From: Sphingoaurantiacus capsulatus
Lineage (GTDB): Bacteria > Pseudomonadota > Alphaproteobacteria > Sphingomonadales > Sphingomonadaceae
Length of the DNA stretch: 64,000 nucleotides
NCBI RefSeq assembly: GCF_042648405.1
Contig: NZ_JBHRXV010000004.1
Location: forward strand, 248,001-312,000
Reading direction: 5' to 3'
This document shows, piece by piece, positions 1-8,254 of the stretch. How positions within the stretch are numbered: the stretch's first letter is position 1; each line of letters begins with the position of its first letter. A model generated the notes under the pieces. It searched no databases. It was not told the origin of the DNA and saw only the letters and a program-made list of their open reading frames with translations. A program made the position numbers and the translations under genes.

Positions 1-138
1 ACTTCATGTGGAAAATTCCCCCCGATTTGGAGGAATCTGAAGCAGCAGCCGTGCCATATGCGGTTAAGTCATCGATTCCCGTGGGTTAGCGTGAATCGAA
101 TGTTGCACATTGTTGCGGAGTGTAAAGGCCGCCGACGT

Positions 139-345
139 TTAGTCGTGATTTTTCGGGGATTTAGCCTCAGCTTCGTCGGCCGCGCGCTCCCGATCAGCGC
201 CGAGCTTGTTCAGCCGCATCCGGTCCATCTCGGCATTGAGGAAGCCCACCATCGAGTGGGGCGCATCGCGACCAAGACTGTCGCGCAGCTCCTCCCACCT
301 GTCGATGCGACGGTCGACGTCGCCACCCCGTTCATCGTCGTTCAT
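139..345 (-). CDS. small hypothetical protein (68 aa)
   Basis: Unrecognised small, very hydrophilic and charged protein with no signal peptide or membrane segment, so presumably cytoplasmic. The start is the ATG at 345; a TTG two codons upstream is also possible. It lies downstream, on the same strand, of an EcfG-like promoter (551-575) and a stem-loop (430-464), so read-through from that promoter could make it a general-stress gene. That link is inference. Length and charge resemble many small stress-induced proteins, but no family motif is visible. Confidence 0.45.
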   Translation of the reverse strand: MNDDERGGDVDRRIDRWEELRDSLGRDAPHSMVGFLNAEMDRMRLNKLGADRERAADEAEAKSPKNHD

Positions 346-423
346 ACGCAACGCAACTCTTTACCTAGGGACTGCTAACGCCCCGCCCTATGTTCGGCTT
401 CAGACATAAGCTCCCCCGCGACC

Positions 424-545
424 ACGAAAGACGCCCGCCCGCGAGATGCCGCGAGGCGGGCGTCGGTTCGCGCCATTGAACCAAGGAGTACGCCGCACCG
501 GCGGAACGCTGCCGATGGTCGACCGCCCGTGCCGAGGCGATCAAA
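424..545 (-). ncRNA. candidate stress-induced small RNA
   Basis: A leftward transcript from the EcfG-like promoter at 551-575 would begin near 545 and run about 120 nt to a strong stem-loop at 464-430 followed by TTTCGTGG. The interval has no plausible ORF. The predicted RNA contains small hairpins (CCGC/GCGG; GGTTC/GAACC) and an exposed-looking UACUCCUUGG stretch at 490-481 that is complementary to Shine-Dalgarno sequences. Promoter, structured body, anti-SD segment and terminator together suggest a trans-acting sRNA. It could equally be the 5' leader of the small gene at 139-345. Confidence 0.4.
430..464 (-). terminator. stem-loop, probable leftward terminator or attenuator
   Basis: GACGCCCGCC (430-439) pairs perfectly with GGCGGGCGTC (455-464). 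CGCG/CGCG extends the helix inside, next to a one-base bulge. On the minus strand it is followed by TTTCGTGG, a short U-run; on the plus strand there is no U-run. It sits between the EcfG-like promoter and the small gene at 139-345. Confidence 0.5.
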
Positions 546-550
546 GCGAT

Positions 551-575
551 AACGGAGCTAACTTAAGTTAGTTCC
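551..575 (-). promoter_or_regulatory. EcfG-type (general stress sigma) promoter
   Basis: The minus strand reads GGAAC (575-571), 16 bases, then CGTT (554-551). This is an exact match to the GGAAC-N16/17-CGTT consensus of alphaproteobacterial EcfG sigma factors. The spacer contains a perfect 14-bp palindrome, CTAACTTAAGTTAG (558-571), which could be a regulator site. The promoter points left, away from the gene at 675, and is the only exact match I found in the intergenic regions. Confidence 0.6.
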
Positions 576-674
576 GAAACGGCGGAATCACCGGGGATAT
601 GCGGTAGTAGCGCGGGCGGCTCGACAGCGGATCGGCGCAATGTTCTGCTCGCGGGATCGCGAGGAGAGACGGCA

Positions 675-1823
675 ATGATCGGTCCCCTGGTGGCGCTACT
701 GGCGATGCAGGCGGTTCCCGAGACCGATCCGACGATCACCGTCGTCGGGCGCAAGGCGATCGACGCCGAATATGCGGCATGCCGCGACGGCGGTTGCGAC
801 CCCAATCGCGAGGCCAATGCGACCCTCGCCTATGCGCAGCAACAATTGCTCGCCGGCGATTATCGCGGATCGCGCAAGGCGCTGAAGCGTGCGATCCGCC
901 GGCATAGCCAAAATGCAGCTACGCATCCTGACGCAGTGTCGGCGCTCTACGATGCCAATTCGACAGTCGCACTGCACGTCGGCGAGCACAGCGATGCGCG
1001 ACGGTCGGGCCTGCGCGCCATCGCGATCCTCGACAGAGCGCTTGGCGAAACCCACCCCCGCGCCGTCGCCGCAGTCGCGCAGCGCGGCAGCATGGAGGAG
1101 AAGATCGGCAACCTCGCCGAGGCCGAGCAATCCTATAAATCGGCCGCAAAGCGCGCGCGGGCGGCGGGCATGCCGCTGCTCGCCGATGTCGTCGACCTGC
1201 GCCGCGCCTGGCTGCTGGCGGCGCGCGACCAAGATGTTGCCGCGCAAAAACGGCTGACGCGGATGGCCGACGATGCGGGCGCCGATCGCCGCGTGCGGTT
1301 GCAGGCGGCGGTGCTGGCAGCGCGGGTGGCGCGCGAGCGCGAGGACTATCGCACCGCCGAGCGGATGATCGCGATGGTCGGCACGCAGCCGGCGAAGTCG
1401 AAACCGCTGCTGGTCTGGGCGCCGCCGATCAACGACGCCGTCAACCGGTCGGCCGAGCATGCCCGCCGCTACGGCATGGCGTCGGCAGCGACGGGCGCGA
1501 CCTCGGGAGAGATCGTGCCGATCCGTTGGGTGGACGTCGGATTCTGGGTTCGGCCTGACGGTAAGGTTGATGAGGTCGAGGTGCTGCGCGGATCGAAGCG
1601 GCAGGGCTGGGCGATCCCCGTCCTTCAATCGATCGAGGGCCGCCGCTATGCCGCCTTCGCGGCGACAACGGGCGACCCCGGCAATTACCGGATCGAGCGC
1701 TTCACCTTCGTCGCACCGGCGGTGATACCAATCAATTCGCTAATCAAGCGCAATGCCGGGAAGCCGGAGCTACGCTGGCTCGACATTACCGACGATCCTA
1801 CCCGCAAGCTGGAGACCAGCTAG
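675..1823 (+). CDS. TPR-like protein with TonB-C-like domain
   Basis: A 382-aa protein. After a short hydrophobic N-terminus comes a helical region (about residues 45-250) with alanine-rich pairs that read as degenerate tetratricopeptide repeats. The last ~110 residues include WVDVGFWVRPDGKVDEVEVL, the beta-strand pattern of the TonB C-terminal fold used by energy-transducer-like proteins. There is no Pro-rich linker, so it is probably not a functional TonB but a periplasmic partner-binding protein. GAGGAGAGAC lies just upstream of the ATG. Its stop overlaps the convergent Crp-like gene by four bases (CTAG). Specific role unknown. Confidence 0.75.
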   Translation: MIGPLVALLAMQAVPETDPTITVVGRKAIDAEYAACRDGGCDPNREANATLAYAQQQLLAGDYRGSRKALKRAIRRHSQNAATHPDAVSALYDANSTVALHVGEHSDARRSGLRAIAILDRALGETHPRAVAAVAQRGSMEEKIGNLAEAEQSYKSAAKRARAAGMPLLADVVDLRRAWLLAARDQDVAAQKRLTRMADDAGADRRVRLQAAVLAARVAREREDYRTAERMIAMVGTQPAKSKPLLVWAPPINDAVNRSAEHARRYGMASAATGATSGEIVPIRWVDVGFWVRPDGKVDEVEVLRGSKRQGWAIPVLQSIEGRRYAAFAATTGDPGNYRIERFTFVAPAVIPINSLIKRNAGKPELRWLDITDDPTRKLETS

Positions 1824-2536
1824 CGCAGCGGGCCAATCATTTTCTCGTAGGCCGCTTCGGGAATGCCGTAGGCCGACGCCGCGAAGCTCTCCAACCCCTC
1901 GCGGTCGCGCATCTGGACGACGCCGCGATGGCCGCGGATGTAACCGAGGCCTTCGAGGACATGGAGCGCGGTGGTGACGCTGGGGCGGCGCACCGCGAGC
2001 ATCACCGACAGATATTCATGCGTCAGCGGAATGCGGTCGTCGTCCAATCGGTCGTGCGACATCAGCAGCCAGCGCGCCAGCCGCTCCTCCACCGTGTGCA
2101 TCGCGTTCGACACCGCGGTCTGGCCGACCTGCGTCAGGAAGTAATGGACGTAGCAGAGCATGAGGCCGTGGAGCTTCTCGCTCTCCCTCATCGCTTGCTG
2201 CAGCGCGTCCGCCCGGAGCCGGAGGCCGTTGCCGCCGACCTGCATGACAAGGCTGTGCTGCGAATGGCCGCCGCCGAGGATCGACGGGACGCAGGCGAAG
2301 CCTTCGAAGCCGTAGAGGCCGAGTTCGGCGGTATCGCCGTCGGGCGCGTGCGCGATCACCGAGCCGAGCCCGTCCTCTATGAACCAGCCATGCAGGACGG
2401 GGCCGTCCTGTTCGATCAGCACCGCATGCTTCGGCAGCTCGACCGGCGTCAGCAGCGGCGCCAACCGATCGAAATCCTCATCGGACAGCTCTTTCAGCAG
2501 GCGGTTGCGCACCGTCCCTTTTGTCACCTTGCCCAT
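1820..2536 (-). CDS. Crp/Fnr-family transcriptional regulator
   Basis: A 238-aa regulator with an N-terminal cyclic-nucleotide-binding-like beta-roll (about residues 10-120) and a C-terminal winged helix-turn-helix (about 165-225), where LSVMLAVRRPSVTTALHVLE is the recognition region. It lacks the Fnr-type N-terminal cysteine cluster, so it is unlikely to be an oxygen-sensing Fe-S protein; the effector is unknown. The ATG at 2536 is chosen over an upstream TTG at 2557; no clear ribosome site helps. It is divergent from a second Crp-like gene at 2723, with about 190 bp between them. Confidence 0.85.
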   Translation of the reverse strand: MGKVTKGTVRNRLLKELSDEDFDRLAPLLTPVELPKHAVLIEQDGPVLHGWFIEDGLGSVIAHAPDGDTAELGLYGFEGFACVPSILGGGHSQHSLVMQVGGNGLRLRADALQQAMRESEKLHGLMLCYVHYFLTQVGQTAVSNAMHTVEERLARWLLMSHDRLDDDRIPLTHEYLSVMLAVRRPSVTTALHVLEGLGYIRGHRGVVQMRDREGLESFAASAYGIPEAAYEKMIGPLR

Positions 2537-2666
2537 GCCGGACAGAACCGCGCGCAAGGGACGGCTGTTCCCCGCGCCAAAATTCGACCGTGACTTTCAT
2601 AGGTTAAGGCGCCGCGCCGTCATCGTCGCCTAAGGATATGCGCAGCAAGGCGGGCGGGGCGACAAC

Positions 2667-2682
2667 TGTACGATGACGTACA
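2667..2682. promoter_or_regulatory. palindromic operator candidate between two Crp-like genes
   Basis: TGTAC-N6-GTACA is a perfect inverted repeat about 40 bp upstream of the gene at 2723, in the divergent intergenic region. Spacing and symmetry suit a dimeric regulator, possibly one of the two flanking Crp/Fnr proteins. It does not match the classic CRP or FNR half-sites, so its assignment is inference. Confidence 0.4.
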
Positions 2683-2722
2683 TACTAATGTGCAACCGGC
2701 GCCGAGCCGCTAGGCCGCTAGC

Positions 2723-3496
2723 GTGAATGCGTTCCCCCCGGCCGTCGAAGACGGCGATTCCGAAGTTCTCCGTCTGCAACTGGCGCGCGTTTTCCTGCGC
2801 AAGATGTCGGGGCATGCGTCGCTGAGCGAAGGCGAGACCGAGCTGCTGCTGGCGATGCCGGTGCGGCCGCGCCGTATCGCCGCCCGCGCGCCGATCCTGC
2901 ACGAAGGCGAGACCCCCGATGGCGCCTATGTGCTGCTCGAGGGCCATGCCTTCCGCTTCAAGCTGCTCGCCGACGGATCGCGGCAGATCCTGTCCTTCCA
3001 CCTGCCGGGCGACGTGATCGACCTCGATGCGGCGCTGCTCGGCGTGTCCGATCACGGGCTGGCCGCGCTGACCGCGGTGCATGTCGCGCAGCTGCCGCAC
3101 GACGCGATCCTCGCGGCGGTGGCGGCGCACCGTGGCATCGCGCGGGCCTTCTGGCGCGAGACGCTGGTCGAGGCGGCGATCTCGCGCGAGTGGCTGCTGA
3201 ACATCGGCCGCCGCGACGCCTATGCGCGCGTCGCGCATCTGCTGTGCGAGCTGGCGGTACGCGCGGAAGCCGCGGGCATCGGCCGCGCCGATCGCTTCGA
3301 GATGCCGGCGACGCAGTCCGATCTCGCCGACGCCACCGGCATGACGCCGGTCCACATCAACCGCACCCTGCAGCGGCTGCGCGGCGACGGGCTCGTCGAA
3401 ACGCGCGGCAGCGAGGTTCGCATCGCCAACTGGCGCGGGCTGGTCGACGCCGGTGGCTTCGACCCGACCTATCTGCACCTGAACACGACCGACTGA
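2723..3496 (+). CDS. Crp/Fnr-family transcriptional regulator
   Basis: A 257-aa Crp/Fnr regulator. The N-terminal effector domain (about residues 25-150) has the PDGAYVLLEGHAFRFKLLADG beta-roll pattern seen in this family in split form (PDGAYVLLEG, then LLADGSRQILSF). The C-terminal helix-turn-helix (about 190-235) includes TQSDLADATGMTPVHINRTL. No cysteine cluster is present. The start is a GTG at 2723; no good ATG lies in frame nearby. A palindrome at 2667-2682 may be its operator. The gene is convergent with the M16 peptidase, with only seven bases between the stops. Confidence 0.85.
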   Translation: MNAFPPAVEDGDSEVLRLQLARVFLRKMSGHASLSEGETELLLAMPVRPRRIAARAPILHEGETPDGAYVLLEGHAFRFKLLADGSRQILSFHLPGDVIDLDAALLGVSDHGLAALTAVHVAQLPHDAILAAVAAHRGIARAFWRETLVEAAISREWLLNIGRRDAYARVAHLLCELAVRAEAAGIGRADRFEMPATQSDLADATGMTPVHINRTLQRLRGDGLVETRGSEVRIANWRGLVDAGGFDPTYLHLNTTD

Positions 3497-3503
3497 CCCC
3501 CGG

Positions 3504-6347
3504 TCAGCGCTTGTCGACCCTGACCGGCGCGCCGTAGCCGAGGACATCAAGGCGTGGCGCCTGGCTGGCCGCGTCGCCGACGACGATCATGTTCAGGCGG
3601 CCGGTGTCGATCCAGCGCGTCGCGAGCCCTTTCACCTGATCGACGGTGAGCGCATCGAGCACGGCGTCCTCGCGCGCCACATAGTCGGCGGGTAGGCCAT
3701 AGTCGCCGATGGTGCCGAGCATGCGCAGCTTCGCCGCCAGCGTCTCGAACGAGCGCGCGCGGCTTTTCGACATCGAGGTGCGGGTGAGGTCGAGGTCGGC
3801 GGGCGTGAAGCTGCGGCCATAGTCGCGCATGATGTCGCGGATCAAGGTCGCGGCCTCCAAGGTGACGTTCGAGCGGACGGGGCTGGTCATCACGAAGCGG
3901 CCGCCGCTCGACCCGCCTTCGACACGGGTGCGCACGCCATAGGTGTAGCCCTTCCCTTCGCGCACCTCCTGCGTCAGCCGCGAGGCGAACCCGCCGCCGC
4001 CGAGGACGAAATTGGCGGCGGTCAGCGCGAAGAAATCCGGGTCGGCGCGGCGCGGGCCGGGGGCGGCGAACAACAGCATCGACTGCTTGGCGCCGGGCAC
4101 GTCGTGGAAGAGGATATGCGTCTTCGCGGGGGCCTTGAACGCAGCGGAAGGGAGCGGCGCGACGGTGCGGCGGGTCCAGCGTTTTTCCAGCCCGGCGAGC
4201 GCGGCGCGGGCCGTTGCCGCGTCGATCGCGCCGACGATGCGGACGCGCGCGGCGTTGGGCGCGAGGCCGGCGTGATAGGCCTTGAGGTCGGCGGTGGTGA
4301 GCGCACCGACCGAGGACTCGGTGCCGCGCGGATCGCCGGCGAGCACATGGCCCTTGCCGTAGGCGGCGTTGGCGAAGGCGATCTCGGCGATCGCTTCGGG
4401 CTCGGCGCGGTCGGACTGGATGGCGGCGACGGTAGCTGACTTGGCCAGCGCCAGCTCGGCGGCATCCCAGCGCGGTTCGAGCAGCATTTCCTCAACCAGC
4501 GCCATCGTCGCGGCGAAGTTGCGCGCGAGCGTCGAGCCCATGACGATCAACCGCTCGTCGCCGGCCTCGACACCGACTTCGGCGCCGAGCGTCTTCAGCG
4601 CATTTTCGAAGTCGGCGCGGCTGCGCTTCGCGGTGCCGCGCGGCAGCATCGCGGCGACGAGGTTGGCGGCGCCGGGCTTCGCCGCATCGTCGCGCAGGCG
4701 ACCGCCGTCGATGGCGATCTCGAACTTGGCGACCGGCAGCTCGGCGGCCTCGATGCCGGAAAGGGCGAGGCCGTTCTCGGCGGTCGCGATCCACGGCACC
4801 GGCGGCTTCACCACCGGCTTCGCGCCGGCGGGCGGCTCGATGGCGCGGTCGAAGCTCGACGCGGTCTTCGGCCGTGCGGCGGGACGACCGGCGGCGGCAT
4901 CGACGGCAGCCTCGGCGCCCTGCACGATCGGTTCCTCGACGATCTTGGCAACCGTCGAGCCTTCGAGCGCCAGCGCCGGCTTGCCCTTGGGGACGAAGCT
5001 GGTGGCGACGAAGGGCTTGCCGGCGATGTAGCTGCGGTAGACGCGCAGCACGTCGGCGGCGGTGACGGCGCGCAGCCGCGCCAGTTCGGTATCGGCGAAG
5101 TCCGGCTTGCCGAGAAAGCCGTCGTAACGCGCGATGGCGGCGGCCTTGCCGAGCACGCCTTCGTAGCGGCCGTAATAGGCCGCCTCGTGCGCCGCCTTCA
5201 CGCGAGCCAGCGCGGCGGGGTCGACGCCCTGCTTTTCGAAGCGCGCGAAGCCGGCGTCGATCGCCGCTTTCACCTTGTCGAGATCGACGCCGTCGAAGGC
5301 GCGGACGCTGAGGAAGATTTCGCCGGCCTGCTGCGCGTGGTTGAGATCGGTGGTGACCTCGCTGGCCAGCTTATCTTCCTCGACGAGCTGCTTGTAGAGC
5401 GGGCCGTCGGGGCCATCGGCGAGCAGGTCGACCAGCACCGCCAGCGGCCATTCGTCGGCGTGGAAGGCGGGGACGGTCGGGTAGGCGAGCGTCAGTTCGG
5501 GGAGCTGCGCGAAGCTGTCCTCGTGCAGCAGCTTCTGCGTCGCCTTGACGATGGCGGGGCGCAGCGGCTCACGGGTGACGGCGTCGCCGCGCGGGATGTC
5601 GGCGAAATATTTGGTGACCCAGGCCTTGGCCTGCGCGGGGTCGAAGTCGCCGGCGATGACGAGCGTCGCGTTGTTGGGGACGTACCAGCGCTTGTGGAAG
5701 GCGCGCACGTCGGCGAGCGTGGCGGCGTCGAGGTCGGCGAGCGAGCCGATGGTCGACCAGCTATAGGGGTGGCCAGCCGGGTAGATCGCCTCCGACATCA
5801 CGCCATAGGCGTGGCCGTAGGGGACGTTGTCGACGCCCTGACGCTTCTCGTTTTTGACGACCTGCTTTTCCTTCGCCAGCACGGCGTCGGTGACGGTGCC
5901 GATGAAGTAGCCCAGCTTGTCGGCTTCCGCCCAGATCATCTTTTCGAGCGCGTCGTTGGGGACGGTCTGCAAGTAGATGGTCTGGTCGCGGTTGGTGAAG
6001 CCGTTGGCGCCCGAGCCGCCGACCCGCGCCGACAGCCGGTCGAGCCCGCCCGGCCCGAGATTTTCGGAGTCGAGGAAGAACAGATGCTCGAACATATGCG
6101 CGAAGCCGGTGCGGCCCGGCAGCTCGCGGCCGGAGCCGACGTGCGCGGCGAGCGCGACGGCGACGACGGGATCGGAGCGGTCGATGTGGAAGACGATTCG
6201 CAAGCCGTTGGGGAGGGTGAATTGCGACACCGGCATCAGGGTGCCGACGGGCGCGGGCACCGCCTCCTGCGCCGCGACGGGGGCGGCGAACGCGAGGACA
6301 GGCGCGGCAGCAAGCAGCAGCCGGCGGCGCAGCAAATGACGGATCAT
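3504..6347 (-). CDS. M16-family zinc metallopeptidase, two-module
   Basis: A 947-aa pitrilysin/insulinase-family peptidase, exported to the periplasm by a cleavable signal peptide (residues 1 to about 26, ending PVAAQ). The inverted zinc motif HMFEH is at residues 84-88 with the usual downstream glutamate region. The C-terminal half is a second M16 module without the zinc motif (ALTAANFVLGGGGFASRLTQ is the typical late motif), as is normal for single-chain clamshell enzymes. The ATG at 6347 is preferred over one 13 codons upstream because GGGGGAGA lies just before it and the signal peptide then begins correctly. It stands alone, convergent with the Crp-like gene. Confidence 0.92.
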   Translation of the reverse strand: MIRHLLRRRLLLAAAPVLAFAAPVAAQEAVPAPVGTLMPVSQFTLPNGLRIVFHIDRSDPVVAVALAAHVGSGRELPGRTGFAHMFEHLFFLDSENLGPGGLDRLSARVGGSGANGFTNRDQTIYLQTVPNDALEKMIWAEADKLGYFIGTVTDAVLAKEKQVVKNEKRQGVDNVPYGHAYGVMSEAIYPAGHPYSWSTIGSLADLDAATLADVRAFHKRWYVPNNATLVIAGDFDPAQAKAWVTKYFADIPRGDAVTREPLRPAIVKATQKLLHEDSFAQLPELTLAYPTVPAFHADEWPLAVLVDLLADGPDGPLYKQLVEEDKLASEVTTDLNHAQQAGEIFLSVRAFDGVDLDKVKAAIDAGFARFEKQGVDPAALARVKAAHEAAYYGRYEGVLGKAAAIARYDGFLGKPDFADTELARLRAVTAADVLRVYRSYIAGKPFVATSFVPKGKPALALEGSTVAKIVEEPIVQGAEAAVDAAAGRPAARPKTASSFDRAIEPPAGAKPVVKPPVPWIATAENGLALSGIEAAELPVAKFEIAIDGGRLRDDAAKPGAANLVAAMLPRGTAKRSRADFENALKTLGAEVGVEAGDERLIVMGSTLARNFAATMALVEEMLLEPRWDAAELALAKSATVAAIQSDRAEPEAIAEIAFANAAYGKGHVLAGDPRGTESSVGALTTADLKAYHAGLAPNAARVRIVGAIDAATARAALAGLEKRWTRRTVAPLPSAAFKAPAKTHILFHDVPGAKQSMLLFAAPGPRRADPDFFALTAANFVLGGGGFASRLTQEVREGKGYTYGVRTRVEGGSSGGRFVMTSPVRSNVTLEAATLIRDIMRDYGRSFTPADLDLTRTSMSKSRARSFETLAAKLRMLGTIGDYGLPADYVAREDAVLDALTVDQVKGLATRWIDTGRLNMIVVGDAASQAPRLDVLGYGAPVRVDKR

Positions 6348-6495
6348 GTGAATCTCCCCCGGTGAGTTGCTGTCATCATGGGGCACGACAGCCAGTCCGG
6401 CAATCGATCAGTCGCCGCGCAGCGTCGCCAGCGAGGCGGCAACACCCGGTCTGCATCGAGGCTGGCGCGGCGTGCCGCGGGATCGACCGTAAAGC

Positions 6496-6618
6496 CTAGA
6501 AGCAATAGGCGATAGCGGCGTCGAGCCAGACCTGCGCGCCCCAGCGGTCCCAGAGGAGCAATCCGGCGAGGCCGACAACCAGCCCGGCGGCGGCGACAAG
6601 GGCGTGGCTGCGGGTCAT
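6496..6618 (-). CDS. 40-aa single-span membrane protein coupled to MFS gene
   Basis: A small ORF whose ATG overlaps the TGA of the upstream MFS gene (ATGA). The product starts MTRSHALVAAAGLVVGLAGL and has one hydrophobic helix (about residues 6-22), then LWDRWGAQVWLDAAIAYCF. It ends with a cysteine-phenylalanine pair. Start/stop coupling and membrane character suggest that it is translated with, and may bind, the transporter. That is inference; no named family is recognised. Confidence 0.6.
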   Translation of the reverse strand: MTRSHALVAAAGLVVGLAGLLLWDRWGAQVWLDAAIAYCF

Positions 6619-7820
6619 GCGGCGGGGCGGGCGACGAGCCCTTCGTCGCGGATCGGCAGATGGACGAGACCGGCGAGCAGGCCGAGCGCGATCGAGGCGC
6701 CCCAGGCGAAATCATAGTTGCCGGTCAGGTCATAGGCATAGCCGGCAGCCCAGGCGCCGAAGAAGCTGCCGACCTGATGGCTGAGGAAAACGATGCCGTA
6801 GAGCATCGACAGATAGCGCACCCCGAACATGCCGGTGACGAGCCCCGAGGTCAGCGGCACGGTGCCGAGCCACAGGAAGCCGATGCCGGCGGCGAAGGCG
6901 AGCGCGGTGACGTTGCCGAGCGGCAGGCTGACGAACACGACGATGAGCAGCGCCCGTGCCGTATAGATGCCGCTTAGCAGATAGTTCTTCCGCCAGCGGT
7001 CGCCCCAGGCGCCGAACAAATAGGAGCCGAAGATGTTGAACAGGCCGACGAGTGCGAGGCTCATCGCGCCGACCTTCGCATCGAGGCCCTTGTCGGTGAG
7101 ATAGGCGGGAAAGTGCGTGGCGATGAAAGCGATGTGGAAGCCGCAGACGAAGAAGCCAGCATTGAGCAGCCAATAGCCGCGATGGCGCGAGGCTTCCGCG
7201 AGCGCCGCCGACAGCGACTGCGGCGGGCCTTCTTCCTCCGCTTCGGGAGGCTTGCCGGCGATGCCGGCGGCCAGCACGAACACCAGCGAGACGACGCCCG
7301 CCATCACGATCAGCGCGCTGCGCCAGCCGAGTTCGCTCAACAGGCCTTGCGCGGCGGGCACGACGAGGAACTGGCCGAGCGAGCCACCCGCAGTGGTGAG
7401 GCCGAAGGCGAGCGTGCGCTTTTCCGCCGGCACCACGCGGCCGACGGCGCCGAGCACGGTGACGAAGGTGGTCGCCGACATGGCGAGGCCGATCAGCACA
7501 CCGAACGACAGGTGCAGGCCGAAGGCGCTGGTGGCGCTCGCCGCCGTCAGCAGCCCGGCGGCATAGACCAGCGCGCCGACGGCAGTGATGCGGCCGGCGC
7601 CATGCTTGTCGGCGAGCGCGCCGATGAACGGCTGCACCAGCCCGAACAGCAGATTCTGGAAGGCGATGGCGAGGCCGAACATGTCGCGGCCGATGCCGAT
7701 GTCGAGGCCGATCGGGCGCATGAACAGCCCGAACGACTGGCGCACGCCCATCGCCAGCGTGACGATGAAGGCGCCGCAGGCGACGACCAGCCAGGGGTTG
7801 CGGCGGGCGAGCGCGTTCAT
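6615..7820 (-). CDS. MFS transporter (OFA/MCT-like)
   Basis: A 401-aa major facilitator with about 12 hydrophobic segments in two six-helix halves. Features such as RQSFGLFMRPIGLDIG in helix 1 and GALADKHGAGRI in the 2-3 loop (motif A) resemble monocarboxylate/oxalate-formate type carriers. The substrate cannot be told from sequence. It is the middle gene of a coupled operon: the MarR-type regulator precedes it with an ATGA overlap (7817-7820), and a 40-aa membrane protein follows with another. A MarR partner fits a ligand-induced exporter, but uptake is equally possible. Confidence 0.88.
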   Translation of the reverse strand: MNALARRNPWLVVACGAFIVTLAMGVRQSFGLFMRPIGLDIGIGRDMFGLAIAFQNLLFGLVQPFIGALADKHGAGRITAVGALVYAAGLLTAASATSAFGLHLSFGVLIGLAMSATTFVTVLGAVGRVVPAEKRTLAFGLTTAGGSLGQFLVVPAAQGLLSELGWRSALIVMAGVVSLVFVLAAGIAGKPPEAEEEGPPQSLSAALAEASRHRGYWLLNAGFFVCGFHIAFIATHFPAYLTDKGLDAKVGAMSLALVGLFNIFGSYLFGAWGDRWRKNYLLSGIYTARALLIVVFVSLPLGNVTALAFAAGIGFLWLGTVPLTSGLVTGMFGVRYLSMLYGIVFLSHQVGSFFGAWAAGYAYDLTGNYDFAWGASIALGLLAGLVHLPIRDEGLVARPAA

Positions 7821-8251
7821 GCCGCCGCCTTCGCATCGATGGCCTCGATGCGTTCGAGCAGATCGAACAGCGCGGCGCGATCCTCCGTCCCGAGGCAGGT
7901 TTCGACGCGCGCCTGCATCGCCTCCCAGCCGGGCAGCGCGCGCGCGATGGCGCCGCGGCCGGCGTCGGTGATGCGCAGACCATGGCTGCGCTGATCGACG
8001 CCGCTGCCCATCTGCACATAGCCCGCGTCGGCGAGCGGGCGGAGCAGCCGGGTGAGCCCGCTGCGTTCATGCCCCATCGCCGCCGCCAGCTCGGTCACCG
8101 AGGCCCCGTCGAGGCGAGCCAGCGACCGCAGGATCGAGAATTGCGTGGTGGTGAGGCCGGCGCCGTCGAGCGCGGCATCATAGAGGCGGGTCAGCGCACG
8201 CGAGGCGCGGCGGATGCGGCCGCAGGCACAGGCGATGTCGAGCTTGCTCAT
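7817..8251 (-). CDS. MarR-family transcriptional regulator
   Basis: A 144-aa winged-helix regulator. The DNA-binding region is FSILRSLARLDGASVTELAA through HERSGLTRLLRPLADAGYV, and the wing carries DQRSHGLRIT. A CACGRIRR segment near the N-terminus (Cys 8 and 10) is typical of one MarR branch and might sense oxidants, which is inference. The ATG at 8251 is chosen because the extra upstream residues do not look like protein. A 20-bp palindrome lies three bases upstream of the start, implying tight autoregulation. Its stop overlaps the MFS start. Confidence 0.9.
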   Translation of the reverse strand: MSKLDIACACGRIRRASRALTRLYDAALDGAGLTTTQFSILRSLARLDGASVTELAAAMGHERSGLTRLLRPLADAGYVQMGSGVDQRSHGLRITDAGRGAIARALPGWEAMQARVETCLGTEDRAALFDLLERIEAIDAKAAA

Positions 8252-8254
8252 CCG

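Noticed and set aside
1..138. Relatively AT-rich left edge
   Set aside because: No ORF, promoter consensus, tRNA or repeat could be recognised; nothing claimed.
696..1628. 310-codon open frame on the minus strand
   Set aside because: Antisense to the 675-1823 gene; Arg/His-rich translation without domains is typical of an opposite-frame shadow in GC-rich DNA.
5187..6365. 392-codon open frame on the plus strand
   Set aside because: Antisense to the M16 peptidase, which has the zinc motif and signal peptide. The opposite frame has low-complexity Glu/Gly/Val content.
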